Positions 52,198 to 60,324 of a stretch of DNA of 64,000 bases are shown piece after piece. This DNA is from Micromonospora_H sonneratiae (lineage in GTDB: Bacteria; Actinomycetota; Actinomycetes; Mycobacteriales; Micromonosporaceae). A program made the position numbers and the translations under genes. The DNA is taken from assembly GCF_042679305.1 (NCBI RefSeq), contig NZ_JBHTMP010000006.1, positions 1 to 64,000 of the forward strand, in the 5' to 3' direction. A model generated the notes under the pieces. The model was not told the origin of the DNA. It made no database searches and worked only from the letters and a program-made list of their open reading frames with translations. Numbering within the stretch: the first letter of the stretch is position 1; every line of letters begins with the position of its first letter.

Positions 52198-53705
52198 GCA
52201 ACGATGCCGTGACTGCCCTCTGCGGCTCGCGTCCGGGCAAGGTCATCGCCGTACACATCAACTACCCCTCCCGTGCGGCCCAACGTGGACGGCGGCCCGA
52301 GTACGCCAGCTATTTCCTCAAGCCCAGCTCCTCCCTCTGTGGATCGGGGCAGGTGTGCCGGCCCGAGGGGACCGAACTTCTGGCGTTCGAGGGGGAGATC
52401 GCCCTGGTCGTCGGTACCGCCGCCCGTAACGTCACGCCCGAGAGCGGGTGGTCGTACATCGGTTGGGTGACCGCCGCCAACGACCTGGGACTGCAGGATC
52501 TGCGCTACGCGGACAAGGGTTCCAACGTCCGGTCCAAGGGTGGCGACGGATACACGCCGTTGGGTCCGCAGCTCATCCAGGCATCCCGGGTGGAGCCCGA
52601 CGCCCTGCGCGTGCGTACCTGGCTCGACGGTGAACTCGTCCAGGACGACACCACCGCCGACCTGCTCTTCGACTTCGGGCAACTCGTCGCGGACCTGTCC
52701 CGGATGTTGACCCTCGAAGTCGGTGACGTCATCCTCACCGGGACACCCGCCGGGGCGTCGGTCGCCCAGCCGGGCCAGCGGGTCGAGGTCGAGGTCTCGT
52801 CCCGGTCCGACCCGTCGGTGAGTTCCGGGCGACTCGTCACCGAGATCGTCGACGGGCCCGGACTGGGCCCGTGGGGCACGCCACCGCGCGTGGACGCCGG
52901 TACCCGCGCCGACGCCTACGGTCACCCGCCCGCCGCCCCGACCCTGCCCGACGACATCCGCCGCCGACTCGGCTCGGTCGCGGTCGCGACGCTCTCCGTA
53001 CAGCTGCGTAAACGCGGCTACGACGAGGTCAGCATCGACGGTGTCCGCCCGCTCGCACCCGGCCGCCGGATCGTCGGCACCGCCCGCACCCTGCGGTACC
53101 TGCCGTACCGGAAGGACCTCTTCGAGGCGCGTGGCGGCGGCTTCAACGCGCAGAAGCGGGCCATCGACTCGGTCCGTCCCGGCGAGGTCCTCGTCATGGA
53201 GGCCCGGGGCGACGCCACCGCCGGCACCCTCGGTGACATCCTGGCGCTACGCGCCCAGGTCCGTGGGGCTGCGGGAATCATCACCGATGGTGCCGTCCGC
53301 GATGCTGTCGCCGTCGCGGCCCTGGGGCTGCCGGTCTACTCCTCGGGAGCCCACCCCGCCGTGCTGGGGCGTCGCCATGTGCCGTGGGAGACGGACGTGA
53401 GCATCGCCTGCGGTGGCGCGACCGTCGAGGTCGGTGACGTCATCGTCGCCGACGACGACGGCGTGGTGGTCATCCCGCCAGCGCTCGTCGTCGAAGTGCT
53501 CGAGGCCGCCGAGGAACAGGAACGCCAGGAGCGGTTCATCGCCGAGCAGGTTGCCGCCGGTCACGGGGTCGACGGGCTCTACCCGCTCGGACCGGAGTGG
53601 CGAGCCGTCTACGACCGCTGGAAGGACCACACCGAGCGGGCAGCGTCGCCCGGGCTCGAGGGCACCAGCACTTCCGCACCAACAGATCGAGAGGACATCC
53701 GATGA
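52194..53705 (+). CDS. fused fumarylacetoacetate-hydrolase-family / RraA-family aldolase
   Basis: The protein has 503 aa. Residues 1-235 are an FAH/HpcE-like domain (KVIAVHINYPSRAAQRGRRP, LLAFEGEIALVVGTAARNV, YTPLGPQLI, VGDVILTGTPAG). Such domains act as hydrolases, decarboxylases or isomerases of ring-cleavage acids. Residues 250-470 are an RraA-like domain (GDATAGTLGDILALRAQ, GAAGIITDGAVRDAVAVAAL, DVIVADDDGVVVIPP), the class of 4-carboxy-4-hydroxy-2-oxoadipate aldolases. Start TTG 52194 follows GGGAG by six bases and overlaps a 19-codon ORF as TTGA. The stop overlaps the next gene by 4 bases. Confidence 0.9.
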   Translation: MSNDAVTALCGSRPGKVIAVHINYPSRAAQRGRRPEYASYFLKPSSSLCGSGQVCRPEGTELLAFEGEIALVVGTAARNVTPESGWSYIGWVTAANDLGLQDLRYADKGSNVRSKGGDGYTPLGPQLIQASRVEPDALRVRTWLDGELVQDDTTADLLFDFGQLVADLSRMLTLEVGDVILTGTPAGASVAQPGQRVEVEVSSRSDPSVSSGRLVTEIVDGPGLGPWGTPPRVDAGTRADAYGHPPAAPTLPDDIRRRLGSVAVATLSVQLRKRGYDEVSIDGVRPLAPGRRIVGTARTLRYLPYRKDLFEARGGGFNAQKRAIDSVRPGEVLVMEARGDATAGTLGDILALRAQVRGAAGIITDGAVRDAVAVAALGLPVYSSGAHPAVLGRRHVPWETDVSIACGGATVEVGDVIVADDDGVVVIPPALVVEVLEAAEEQERQERFIAEQVAAGHGVDGLYPLGPEWRAVYDRWKDHTERAASPGLEGTSTSAPTDREDIR

Positions 53706-54646
53706 GTTTCCGCTCCGCCCCGGCCACGGTCCGTGGGTCGATCGCCCCGATCGTCACGCCCTTCCGGGAAGATGGTGCCGTCGACCACGAGTCCCTACGT
53801 AACCTGGTGCGTTGGCAACTCGCCGCCGGCTCCCACGGCATCTCCCTCGGTGGATCGACCGGGGAGCCGTCGTCGCAGACCGTCGCCGAGCGCGCGGAGG
53901 CGATCCGTACCGTGGCCGCCGAGATCGGTGGTCGGGTGCCGTTCCTGCCCGGCACCGGTTCGACCAAAATCGACGAGACGCTGGAACTGACGGCCGCCGC
54001 CGACGAGGCTGGTGCGGACATCGCGCTGGTCATCACCCCGTACTACGCCCGGCCCACGCAGGAGGCGCTCTACCAGTGGTATGCGACGGTGGCGCAGGAG
54101 TTCCCGCACCTGCCGATCGTTGCCTACAACGTCCCGTCGCGGACCTCCGTGGAGATCGCCCCGGAAACGGTGGCCCGGTTGTTCCGCAGGTACGACAACT
54201 TCGTCGGCATCAAGGAGACCACGAAGGACTTCGAACACTTCTCCCGGGTCATGCACGCCTGCGGACCCGAACTGCTGATGTGGTCCGGCATCGAACTGCT
54301 CTGCCTGCCGCTGCTGTCCCTCGGCGGCATCGGCTTCATCTCCGCGCTGGCCAACATCGCACCAGCCGCGGTGGCCGAGATGTACGAGGCAGCCGAGGCC
54401 GGTGACCTGGACCGGGCCCGTGAGCTGCACTACGCCCTGCACCCGCTGGTGGACCTGCTGTTCGTCGAAACCAACCCGGCGCCGGCCAAGTGGTTGCTGG
54501 CCGAACGCGGGCTGATCGCCTCCGGACATGTACGTCAACCCCTCATCCCGCTCACCGACGCCGGGAAGGACCAGGCGCGGGCACTGCTGGCCAACAGCGC
54601 AGACCTGCTCACCCCCGCCCACATCGAGGAAGGTGCGACCGCATGA
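53702..54646 (+). CDS. DapA-family (dihydrodipicolinate synthase-like) aldolase or hydratase-aldolase
   Basis: This 314-aa class I aldolase-fold protein has GSTGE (51-55), the catalytic Tyr in AYNVPSRT (Tyr142) and the Schiff-base Lys171 in VGIKETTKD. DapA-family enzymes in catabolic clusters cleave or form 2-oxo acids. Biosynthetic DHDPS is unlikely in this context. It may supply the hydratase/aldolase step that splits the ring-derived chain into pyruvate and an aldehyde. It is coupled on both sides by 4-base ATGA overlaps. Confidence 0.9.
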   Translation: MSFRSAPATVRGSIAPIVTPFREDGAVDHESLRNLVRWQLAAGSHGISLGGSTGEPSSQTVAERAEAIRTVAAEIGGRVPFLPGTGSTKIDETLELTAAADEAGADIALVITPYYARPTQEALYQWYATVAQEFPHLPIVAYNVPSRTSVEIAPETVARLFRRYDNFVGIKETTKDFEHFSRVMHACGPELLMWSGIELLCLPLLSLGGIGFISALANIAPAAVAEMYEAAEAGDLDRARELHYALHPLVDLLFVETNPAPAKWLLAERGLIASGHVRQPLIPLTDAGKDQARALLANSADLLTPAHIEEGATA

Positions 54647-56160
54647 GCGCCGCCGGAGAGCCATCCACCCTCCACGTGCGTCCGGAAGGGCTGCCCACCC
54701 ACATCCGGCACTACATCGGGGGAAAGCACGTCGACTCGATCGGTGGTGAGACCTTCGACGTGCTCGAGCCCGTGACGAACACCAACTACCTCACCGCAGC
54801 TGCCGGGCAGGCGGCCGATGTCGACCGTGCCGTACGGGCGGCCCGCGCGGCGTTCGACCGTGGCCCCTGGCCGACCATGAAGGCCCGGGCGCGGGCCAGG
54901 GTGCTCAACCGGATCGCCGACGCTGTCGAGGCGGCCGACCGCCGCCTGGCGGAGTTGGAGACCTTCGACACCGGCCTCCCGATCTCGCAGGCGCTGGGGC
55001 AGGCGCAGCGAGCCGCGGAGAACTTCCGGTTCTTCGCCGACCTGATCGTCGCCCAACGCGACGAGGCCTACAAGGTTCCCGGCAGCCAGATCAACTACGT
55101 CAACCGCAAACCGGCCGGTGTCGCCGGGCTCATCACGCCCTGGAACACCCCGTTCATGCTCTCCTCCTGGAAGCTTGCCCCGGCCCTCGCCGCCGGCTGC
55201 ACCGTCATCCTCAAGCCGGCGGAGTTCACTCCACTGTCAGCGTCGCTCTGGGCGCAGATCTTCGAGGAGGCAGGCTTGCCGGAGGGGGTCTTCAACCTCG
55301 TCGGCGGCATCGGGGAGGAAGCGGGTGACGCCCTGGTCAAGCATCCGGACGTCAACCTCATCTCGTTCACGGGGGAGAGCGCGACCGGAAAGATCATATT
55401 CCGTAACTGCGCCGACCATCTCAAGGGCGTATCCATGGAGTTGGGCGGCAAGTCCCCGGCGGTGGTCTTCGCCGACGCGGACCTGGACGCGGCGCTCGAC
55501 TCGACGCTGTTCGGGGTCTTCTCGCTCAACGGTGAACGGTGCACCGCAGGTTCACGGATCCTGGTGCAGCGTGAGATCTACGAGGAGTTCCTCGGACGTT
55601 ACGTCGAGCGGGCGGAGAAGATCCGGGTAGGACACCCGTCCGACCCGGACACCGAGGTCGGTGCGCTCGTCCACCCGGAGCACTACGCCAAGGTGATGAG
55701 CTACGTCGAGGCAGGTAAAGCCGAAGCGCGGCTGGTCGCCGGCGGCACCCGCCCCGCTGACCTGCCCGAGGGGAACTTCCTGCGGCCGACGGTCTTCGCC
55801 GACGTACCCCGTACGGCGAGGATCTTCCAGGAGGAGATCTTCGGTCCGGTCGTCGCCATCACGCCGTTCGACACCGAGGAGGAGGCGGTCGAGCTTGCGA
55901 ACGACGTCATGTACGGCCTGGCCGCCTACGTGTGGACGAACGACCTGACCCGGGCGCACCGGGTGGCGCACTCCATCGAGTCCGGCATGGTGTGGATCAA
56001 CTCGCACAACGTCCGCGACCTTCGTACCCCGTTCGGCGGAGTAAAGGCTTCCGGCCTGGGTAACGAGGGCGGATACCGGTCAATCGACTTCTATACGGAG
56101 CAGCAGGCCGTTCACCTTACACTTGGCCCCGTGCATACACCACGGTTCGGCGCTCGCTGA
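54643..56160 (+). CDS. hpaE: HpaE-like 5-carboxymethyl-2-hydroxymuconate-semialdehyde dehydrogenase
   Basis: This 505-aa NAD-dependent aldehyde dehydrogenase has ITPWNTPFMLSSWKLAPALA, catalytic Glu in MELGGKSPA, catalytic Cys in NGERCTAGSR, and PFGGVKASGLGNEGGYRSID. The N-terminal RHYIGGKHVDSIGGETFDVL and overall pattern are those of HpaE, which oxidises the semialdehyde formed by extradiol cleavage of homoprotocatechuate. Beside a LigAB-type dioxygenase it would oxidise that enzyme's product. It overlaps the aldolase gene by 4 bases. Confidence 0.9.
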   Translation: MSAAGEPSTLHVRPEGLPTHIRHYIGGKHVDSIGGETFDVLEPVTNTNYLTAAAGQAADVDRAVRAARAAFDRGPWPTMKARARARVLNRIADAVEAADRRLAELETFDTGLPISQALGQAQRAAENFRFFADLIVAQRDEAYKVPGSQINYVNRKPAGVAGLITPWNTPFMLSSWKLAPALAAGCTVILKPAEFTPLSASLWAQIFEEAGLPEGVFNLVGGIGEEAGDALVKHPDVNLISFTGESATGKIIFRNCADHLKGVSMELGGKSPAVVFADADLDAALDSTLFGVFSLNGERCTAGSRILVQREIYEEFLGRYVERAEKIRVGHPSDPDTEVGALVHPEHYAKVMSYVEAGKAEARLVAGGTRPADLPEGNFLRPTVFADVPRTARIFQEEIFGPVVAITPFDTEEEAVELANDVMYGLAAYVWTNDLTRAHRVAHSIESGMVWINSHNVRDLRTPFGGVKASGLGNEGGYRSIDFYTEQQAVHLTLGPVHTPRFGAR

Positions 56161-56199
56161 GAGTTCTTCCGCCGTGACACGCGGTTGAACTGGCCGAAT

Positions 56200-56208
56200 A
56201 TTGTATAT
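56200..56208. promoter_or_regulatory. candidate GntR operator, gntR promoter
   Basis: ATTGTATAT lies about 50 bases before the gntR start codon. It differs by one base from ATCGTATAT at 52128 and from the complement of 41266-41274, and would allow autoregulation. Confidence 0.45.
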
Positions 56209-56255
56209 GAGATGCTTTACTCTTGCCTGCATGGCAAGGATGTGAGGGGGCGGCA

Positions 56256-56939
56256 TTGGTAGGCACGACGGGTGTGGGCACTCCGGCGTCGTTGTCGAAG
56301 TCGGAGGCTGTCTACCAACGCCTCCGCGTGCGGATCCTCGACGGTACGTACTCGTCGGGCTTCCGACTTGTGCTTGGACAGGTGGCCAAGGAGTTCGGCG
56401 TCAGCCCGGTGCCGGTACGGGAGGCGGTGCGCCGGCTCGAAGCCGAGGGCCTGGTCACCTTCATCCGTAACGTCGGAGCCGAGGTCGCCGGCATCAACAC
56501 CTCCGACTACGCGGATGCGATGCAGACCCTTGCGGTACTGGAGGGGATGGCCACGGCCCTGGCTGCCGGGCGACTGACCAAACAGGACATAGCCAAGGCC
56601 AACGAGATCAACGAAGAGATGCGCGAGATGCTGGGGGAGCGGTTCGACCCTGTCCGCTTCACCGACCTCAACCATCAGTTCCATGAGGTCCTGTGTGCGA
56701 CGTGCCCGAACCGGCACCTGCACGACCTGTTGCAGCGCGAGTGGGAGCGGATCGCGTTGATCCGCCGCTCGAGCTTCACCTTCGTGCCGGGTAGATCGCG
56801 GGCATCCGTCGAGGAGCACGATGCGCTTCTCGCCCTGATCCGCTCCGGGGCCGAACCGGGGGAGATCGAGATGGTGGCCCGACGCCACAAGCTGCGGACG
56901 ATGGAGCAGTTCCTGGCGCGGCGTTCCGAGCAATCCTGA
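56256..56939 (+). CDS. GntR-family (FadR/FCD) transcriptional regulator
   Basis: The protein has about 227 aa from TTG 56256 behind GAGGGGG. The N-terminal winged helix is at about 15-75 (AVYQRLRVRILDGTY, VAKEFGVSPVPVREAVRRLE, AEGLVTFIRNVGAEV). The C-terminal FCD ligand domain spans about 90-225, with metal-site-like acids and histidines (FTDLNHQFHEVLCA, SVEEHDALLALI). FCD regulators of catabolic operons bind a pathway acid and release DNA. It closes the island and probably binds the ATNGTATAT sites. Confidence 0.92.
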   Translation: MVGTTGVGTPASLSKSEAVYQRLRVRILDGTYSSGFRLVLGQVAKEFGVSPVPVREAVRRLEAEGLVTFIRNVGAEVAGINTSDYADAMQTLAVLEGMATALAAGRLTKQDIAKANEINEEMREMLGERFDPVRFTDLNHQFHEVLCATCPNRHLHDLLQREWERIALIRRSSFTFVPGRSRASVEEHDALLALIRSGAEPGEIEMVARRHKLRTMEQFLARRSEQS

Positions 56940-56952
56940 GAGGGTCGCCTCC

Positions 56953-56984
56953 CTGGCTGGGTGTGTGTCCACACACCCAGCCAG
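56953..56984 (+). terminator. terminator hairpin after gntR
   Basis: CTGGCTGGGTGTGTG (56953-56967) and its exact complement (56970-56984) form a 15-bp stem separated by two bases. It starts 14 bases after the gntR stop. No T-tract is present. Confidence 0.75.
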
Positions 56985-57059
56985 ATCAAGGGTGGCTTGT
57001 AGGGAGCGCGTAGGGTGGTGGGGTTGCCCACCATCGCGATGCGCATCATGACGGCGAAG

Positions 57060-57091
57060 GCGTCTCGCCTCGTAGCCACGAGGCGAGACGC
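57060..57091. repeat. 14-bp perfect inverted repeat, second hairpin in the convergent gap
   Basis: GCGTCTCGCCTCGT (57060-57073), four bases AGCC, then its exact complement (57078-57091). It lies between the gntR terminator and the convergent LRV gene (stop at 57182) and may end that gene's transcript, about 90 bases past its stop. No gene is supported in 56940-57181. Confidence 0.6.
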
Positions 57092-57181
57092 TGGAGTTGC
57101 AGTTCCAGACCGAGGTCGGGCCCGAGACGTGCCTGGATCGTTCCAGGTTCGCATGACCGCGAGCGGGGATCGCATCAGCGG

Positions 57182-58447
57182 TCAGACGCCGGCGAGAAGG
57201 AGGAGTCGCTCCATGTCTGCGGCTGGCAGGGATGGCGAAGCCGCAGCCGCTCGCGCGATCCATTCGCTCGGATCCGCGAGCAGGGTGATCAGCACACGCG
57301 TTGGCAGGCGTGGATGAGGAGCGATTGCGCGGCGTACCGAGCCGTCGGGGTCTGCGGCTAATCGCTCGGCCAGGTCAGCGGGCAGATCCGGGTCCCGGGG
57401 CGCGAGGCAACGCATTCTCGGGTCGGGATCGGTTGCGAATCGGCGAAGGGTCTCCGGTGGGAAGGTGAAGTCGTCAGCCGGACGCCAGCCTGTCCTCTTG
57501 TCCGGTCGAAACTCGCGATCGATGCGGTCCGCAGTGATCAGATCGACCAGGTGGGGAGCGTGGGTGGCCATCGTGGTACGCACGATGCTCTCATCGTCGT
57601 TGAGCAGTCGCATCACGGCTTCCGGTGGAAGTGAGCGACTACTGGCTGCGCAGCGGCGGAAACATACGTACGGCGAGGTCACATGCGGTATCGGGTCCGC
57701 GGCCACCCATTCCAGACGCAGAGGTCTCAACTCGGTGACGGCGAAGTGGTCCTCGACCTTCTGGAGGAAGGCATCGTTGTCGAGATCGGCATCCAACTCG
57801 TCGACCGATTGGCCGGAACCCTGCTGGATCGCGTAGTAGATCCGCTGTCGTGTCGGCTCGGGGGTGTCCGGTCGGACGAAGATGCCGACGCGTACGTACG
57901 CGCTGGAATCCTCGGCGAGGCGGTCCCGCAGGCCCGAGGGTAGTTGCGGATGCCCAGCCAGTTGTCGGCGTACCTCGTAGTTCGGGTCGTCGGCCAACCG
58001 CAGGGCCGTATCGGCCGTGAGAGTCAAATGCCGCACTACACCGGCCCTGGTGACCGGGTCGTCGAGCAGGCCCGGTAGCAGGTCGGCGGGCGGGACCGGG
58101 TGGGGTAGCCGTGCGTAGTAGGTGGAACAGGCGGCGGCTCGGACCGTGTCGACGGGGTCGGTCAGCAGGACTCGCCGTATCTCCTCCGGGGCCTCTGGTC
58201 ACCATCGGGCGAGTGCGGCCCGGACAGCGGGATCCCGATGCTCAGCAAGTCTCAACCGTACGGCGTAGGGCAGATGCCGGTTGAGTGCGAGCGAATGTAG
58301 CAGCCAGTCGTGGTCCGTGGCGATGATCTCGGTGATCAGATCGGCGGTCAGGTCGGCTCGTGTGGCCACGTGTCCAAACCCGCGCCGGTAGGCTAGCAGC
58401 CGGCGGACCAGCCCGGTCGGCAATACCGGATTCTCGGCAAAGACCAT
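57182..58447 (-). pseudogene. LRV/HEAT-like repeat protein interrupted by an in-frame UGA
   Basis: One continuous minus-strand frame from ATG 58447 to 57182 (about 420 codons) is broken by a single TGA at 58199-58201. Repeats run on both sides: AEHRDPAVRAALARW before it and PEAPEEIRRVLLTDPVD after it, then ADDPNYEVRRQLAGHPQLPS, SPYVCFRR and LATDPD-like units. The paralog at 37348-38517 has Trp-Trp at the matching place (AVADMWWDRPVEV), so TGG to TGA is the simple explanation. No SECIS-like hairpin is seen. Two shorter products could still be made (the second from GTG 58036). Confidence 0.75.
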
Positions 58448-58633
58448 CCAGCGCCGCAGAAAGATGGGCCGGTGTCGGGGCTGTGCCAGACATCGCTGAG
58501 AACCTTTCTCCCAGAGTGCGAGCGCAGTCAATGATCGTATGCGCCCACCGGGGAGAAGACAGGCAGGCACGCGTTATCGAGCAGCGTAGTGAGTCGAGCG
58601 ATGCATTGGGCCGAAGCCGGCTAGCCTTCTCCG

Positions 58634-59098
58634 GTGGTCGACTCGCGTGAGGATGCCTCGCCGGACGAGGAGTTCGAACCCGTCTACGTCGAACTGGACT
58701 GGTACGACGGGCCGCGAGGCGGCTTGGGCGACATCAACGGAGTGCCGCACTACTTCAGGGCGGTCAACGCCTACGCCCGCCCTGATGCTCCGGACGACGA
58801 GCACTTCGTCTGGCCAGCCGGCCAGAAAGCGCTGGCCTGGGAACGCGAGCAATGGGCGATCTTCGTCGAGTGGAACGGCCGCTACGAGGCTGGCACCGCC
58901 ACGCTGGACAGCCACCCCGAACGTCACGGCGTCAATGCCCGTTATGACGAGCTGGCCAGGCTGCTCGAGCCACACCGCAACATGCCGACGGACGTTGGCC
59001 GGATGAGGGTCGAGTGGCGCTGGGACCTCTCTCCGACAGGAACGCGGTATCACACCGACGGCCCGGGTTACCGGGCCCAATGGCGCCCGGCGCAATGA
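58634..59098 (+). CDS. hypothetical protein, 154 aa
   Basis: This is a soluble acidic protein from GTG 58634, with VYVELDWYDGPRGGLGDING, HYFRAVNAYARPDAPDDEHF, REQWAIFVEWNGRYEAG and MRVEWRWDLSPTGTRYHTDG. The Trp/Tyr-rich beta pattern looks like a real domain, but I do not recognise a family. It is divergent from the broken LRV gene and ends just before the IS630 element. Confidence 0.65.
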   Translation: MVDSREDASPDEEFEPVYVELDWYDGPRGGLGDINGVPHYFRAVNAYARPDAPDDEHFVWPAGQKALAWEREQWAIFVEWNGRYEAGTATLDSHPERHGVNARYDELARLLEPHRNMPTDVGRMRVEWRWDLSPTGTRYHTDGPGYRAQWRPAQ

Positions 59099-59129
59099 GG
59101 CCGCCTCGACCACACGCAGGTGTCGGCTA

Positions 59130-60324
59130 GCGCCTCGTCTTTGAACGTTGATCGTGTAATCCGCTGGTTCCGGTCATGTTTCGGGCAGGCTGTCTCCTAA
59201 CAGATCATGTGGGAGGTGATGGCCGGTGGGCAGACGCCCAGAGGTGTTCGTCCGGCAAGTGTCGATGGCCGAGGGCCAGCGGTTACAACGGATTAGCCGC
59301 ACCGCGAAGGACCCAGTGAAGCTACGGCGGGCGATCGTGGTCCTGATGTCCGCCCAAGGCCAACCGGCCCCGGACATCGCCCACCTACTCAAGGCCAGCG
59401 AGGACTACGTCCGCGACGTGATCCACGTCTTTAACGAACAGGGATTCACCGCACTCGACCCAAAATGGAGCGGGGGCGCACCGAAACGGATCGATGAACA
59501 GGCCCGTGACTGGATCTGCGTCATCGCCCGGTGCGACCCCCGCTTCCTCGGCAAACCCTTCTCCTGCTGGTCCCTTGCCAAGCTGCGCGACTACCTGGTC
59601 GAGACCGGCCACGTCACCACGATCAGCATCGAAACCCTGCGCCGGATCCTGCACGAACGCGGCGTGTCCTGGCAGGCCACCAAGACATGGAAGACCAGCA
59701 ACGACCCCGACTTCACCACCAAGATGCGCCGTGTGTTGGACCTCTACGACCACCCACCCGCGGACGGCCGCGTGATCTGCATCGACGAGTTCGGGCCACT
59801 GAACCTGCAACCCCGCCCCGGCCGAGCCTGGCGGCCCCACGGTCAGCCGGTGCGGCTACGGGCACCTACACCCGCGACCAGGGAATACGACACATGATCG
59901 CCGCCCTGGACCTGGCCACCGGGAAACTGCACTACCGCATCCGCGACCGTAAACGGTGGCGAGAGTTGCTGTCCTTCCTCAAACCCTGCGCCGCCGCTGG
60001 CCCAACCAGAAGCTGTACCTGATCTGCGACAACTTTCTCCCCACACAAGCACCCCGAGGTCCGGGCCTGGTGCACCACCAACCGCATCGACCTGGTGTTC
60101 CTACCCACCTACGCATCGTGGCTGAACTGGATCGAGGCCGAGTTCGCCGCCGTCCGCTACTTCACCCTCAACGGCGCCGACCACCGCAGCCACCACGAGC
60201 AGAACACCGCCATCGGCGACTACATCCGCTGGCGCAACCAACACTCCCGACCCAAATCCGGATTCGCGGTCAACTCCAAGATCCGCCACCCGGATTACCC
60301 GTTCAAGGCTGCATGACGAGGCAC
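59130..60324 (+). mobile_element. IS630-family insertion sequence, 1195 bp, decayed
   Basis: Terminal inverted repeats GCGCCTCGTC (59130-59139) and GACGAGGCAC (60315-60324) match at 9 of 10 positions. Weaker matches further in (TTGAACG, GTAATCC) occur at both ends. TA flanks both sides (59128-59129 and 60325-60326), the target duplication of IS630/mariner elements. The single transposase is frameshifted, so the copy cannot move on its own. Its right end abuts the stop codon of the gene at 60324-61376. Confidence 0.85.
59226..60316 (+). pseudogene. IS630 transposase, three frameshifts
   Basis: The N-terminal part (GTG 59226 to about 59860) has the helix-turn-helix (QPAPDIAHLLKASEDYVRDV) and the first catalytic Asp in VICIDEFGPLNL. 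The frame then shifts near 59865 to read RDQGIRHMIAALDLATGKLH, again near 59980 to LRRRWPNQKLYLICDNF (second Asp), and again near 60035 to VRAWCTTNRIDLVFLPTYAS and SWLNWIEAEFAAVRY (Glu of the DDE triad). The last shift is explained by one extra T in AACTTTCTCC. Joined, the pieces make a full-length enzyme, so the damage is recent. Confidence 0.88.

Noticed and set aside
57000..57317. plus-strand coding frame in the gap after gntR
   Set aside because: The frame starting at 57015 runs into the antisense of the LRV gene and spans a 14-bp perfect hairpin; nothing protein-like is seen.
58199..58201. a second selenocysteine codon in the LRV-repeat gene
   Set aside because: No hairpin with a GGTCT-like loop follows at SECIS distance, the family is not a redox enzyme, and the paralog has Trp there, so a nonsense change is simpler.
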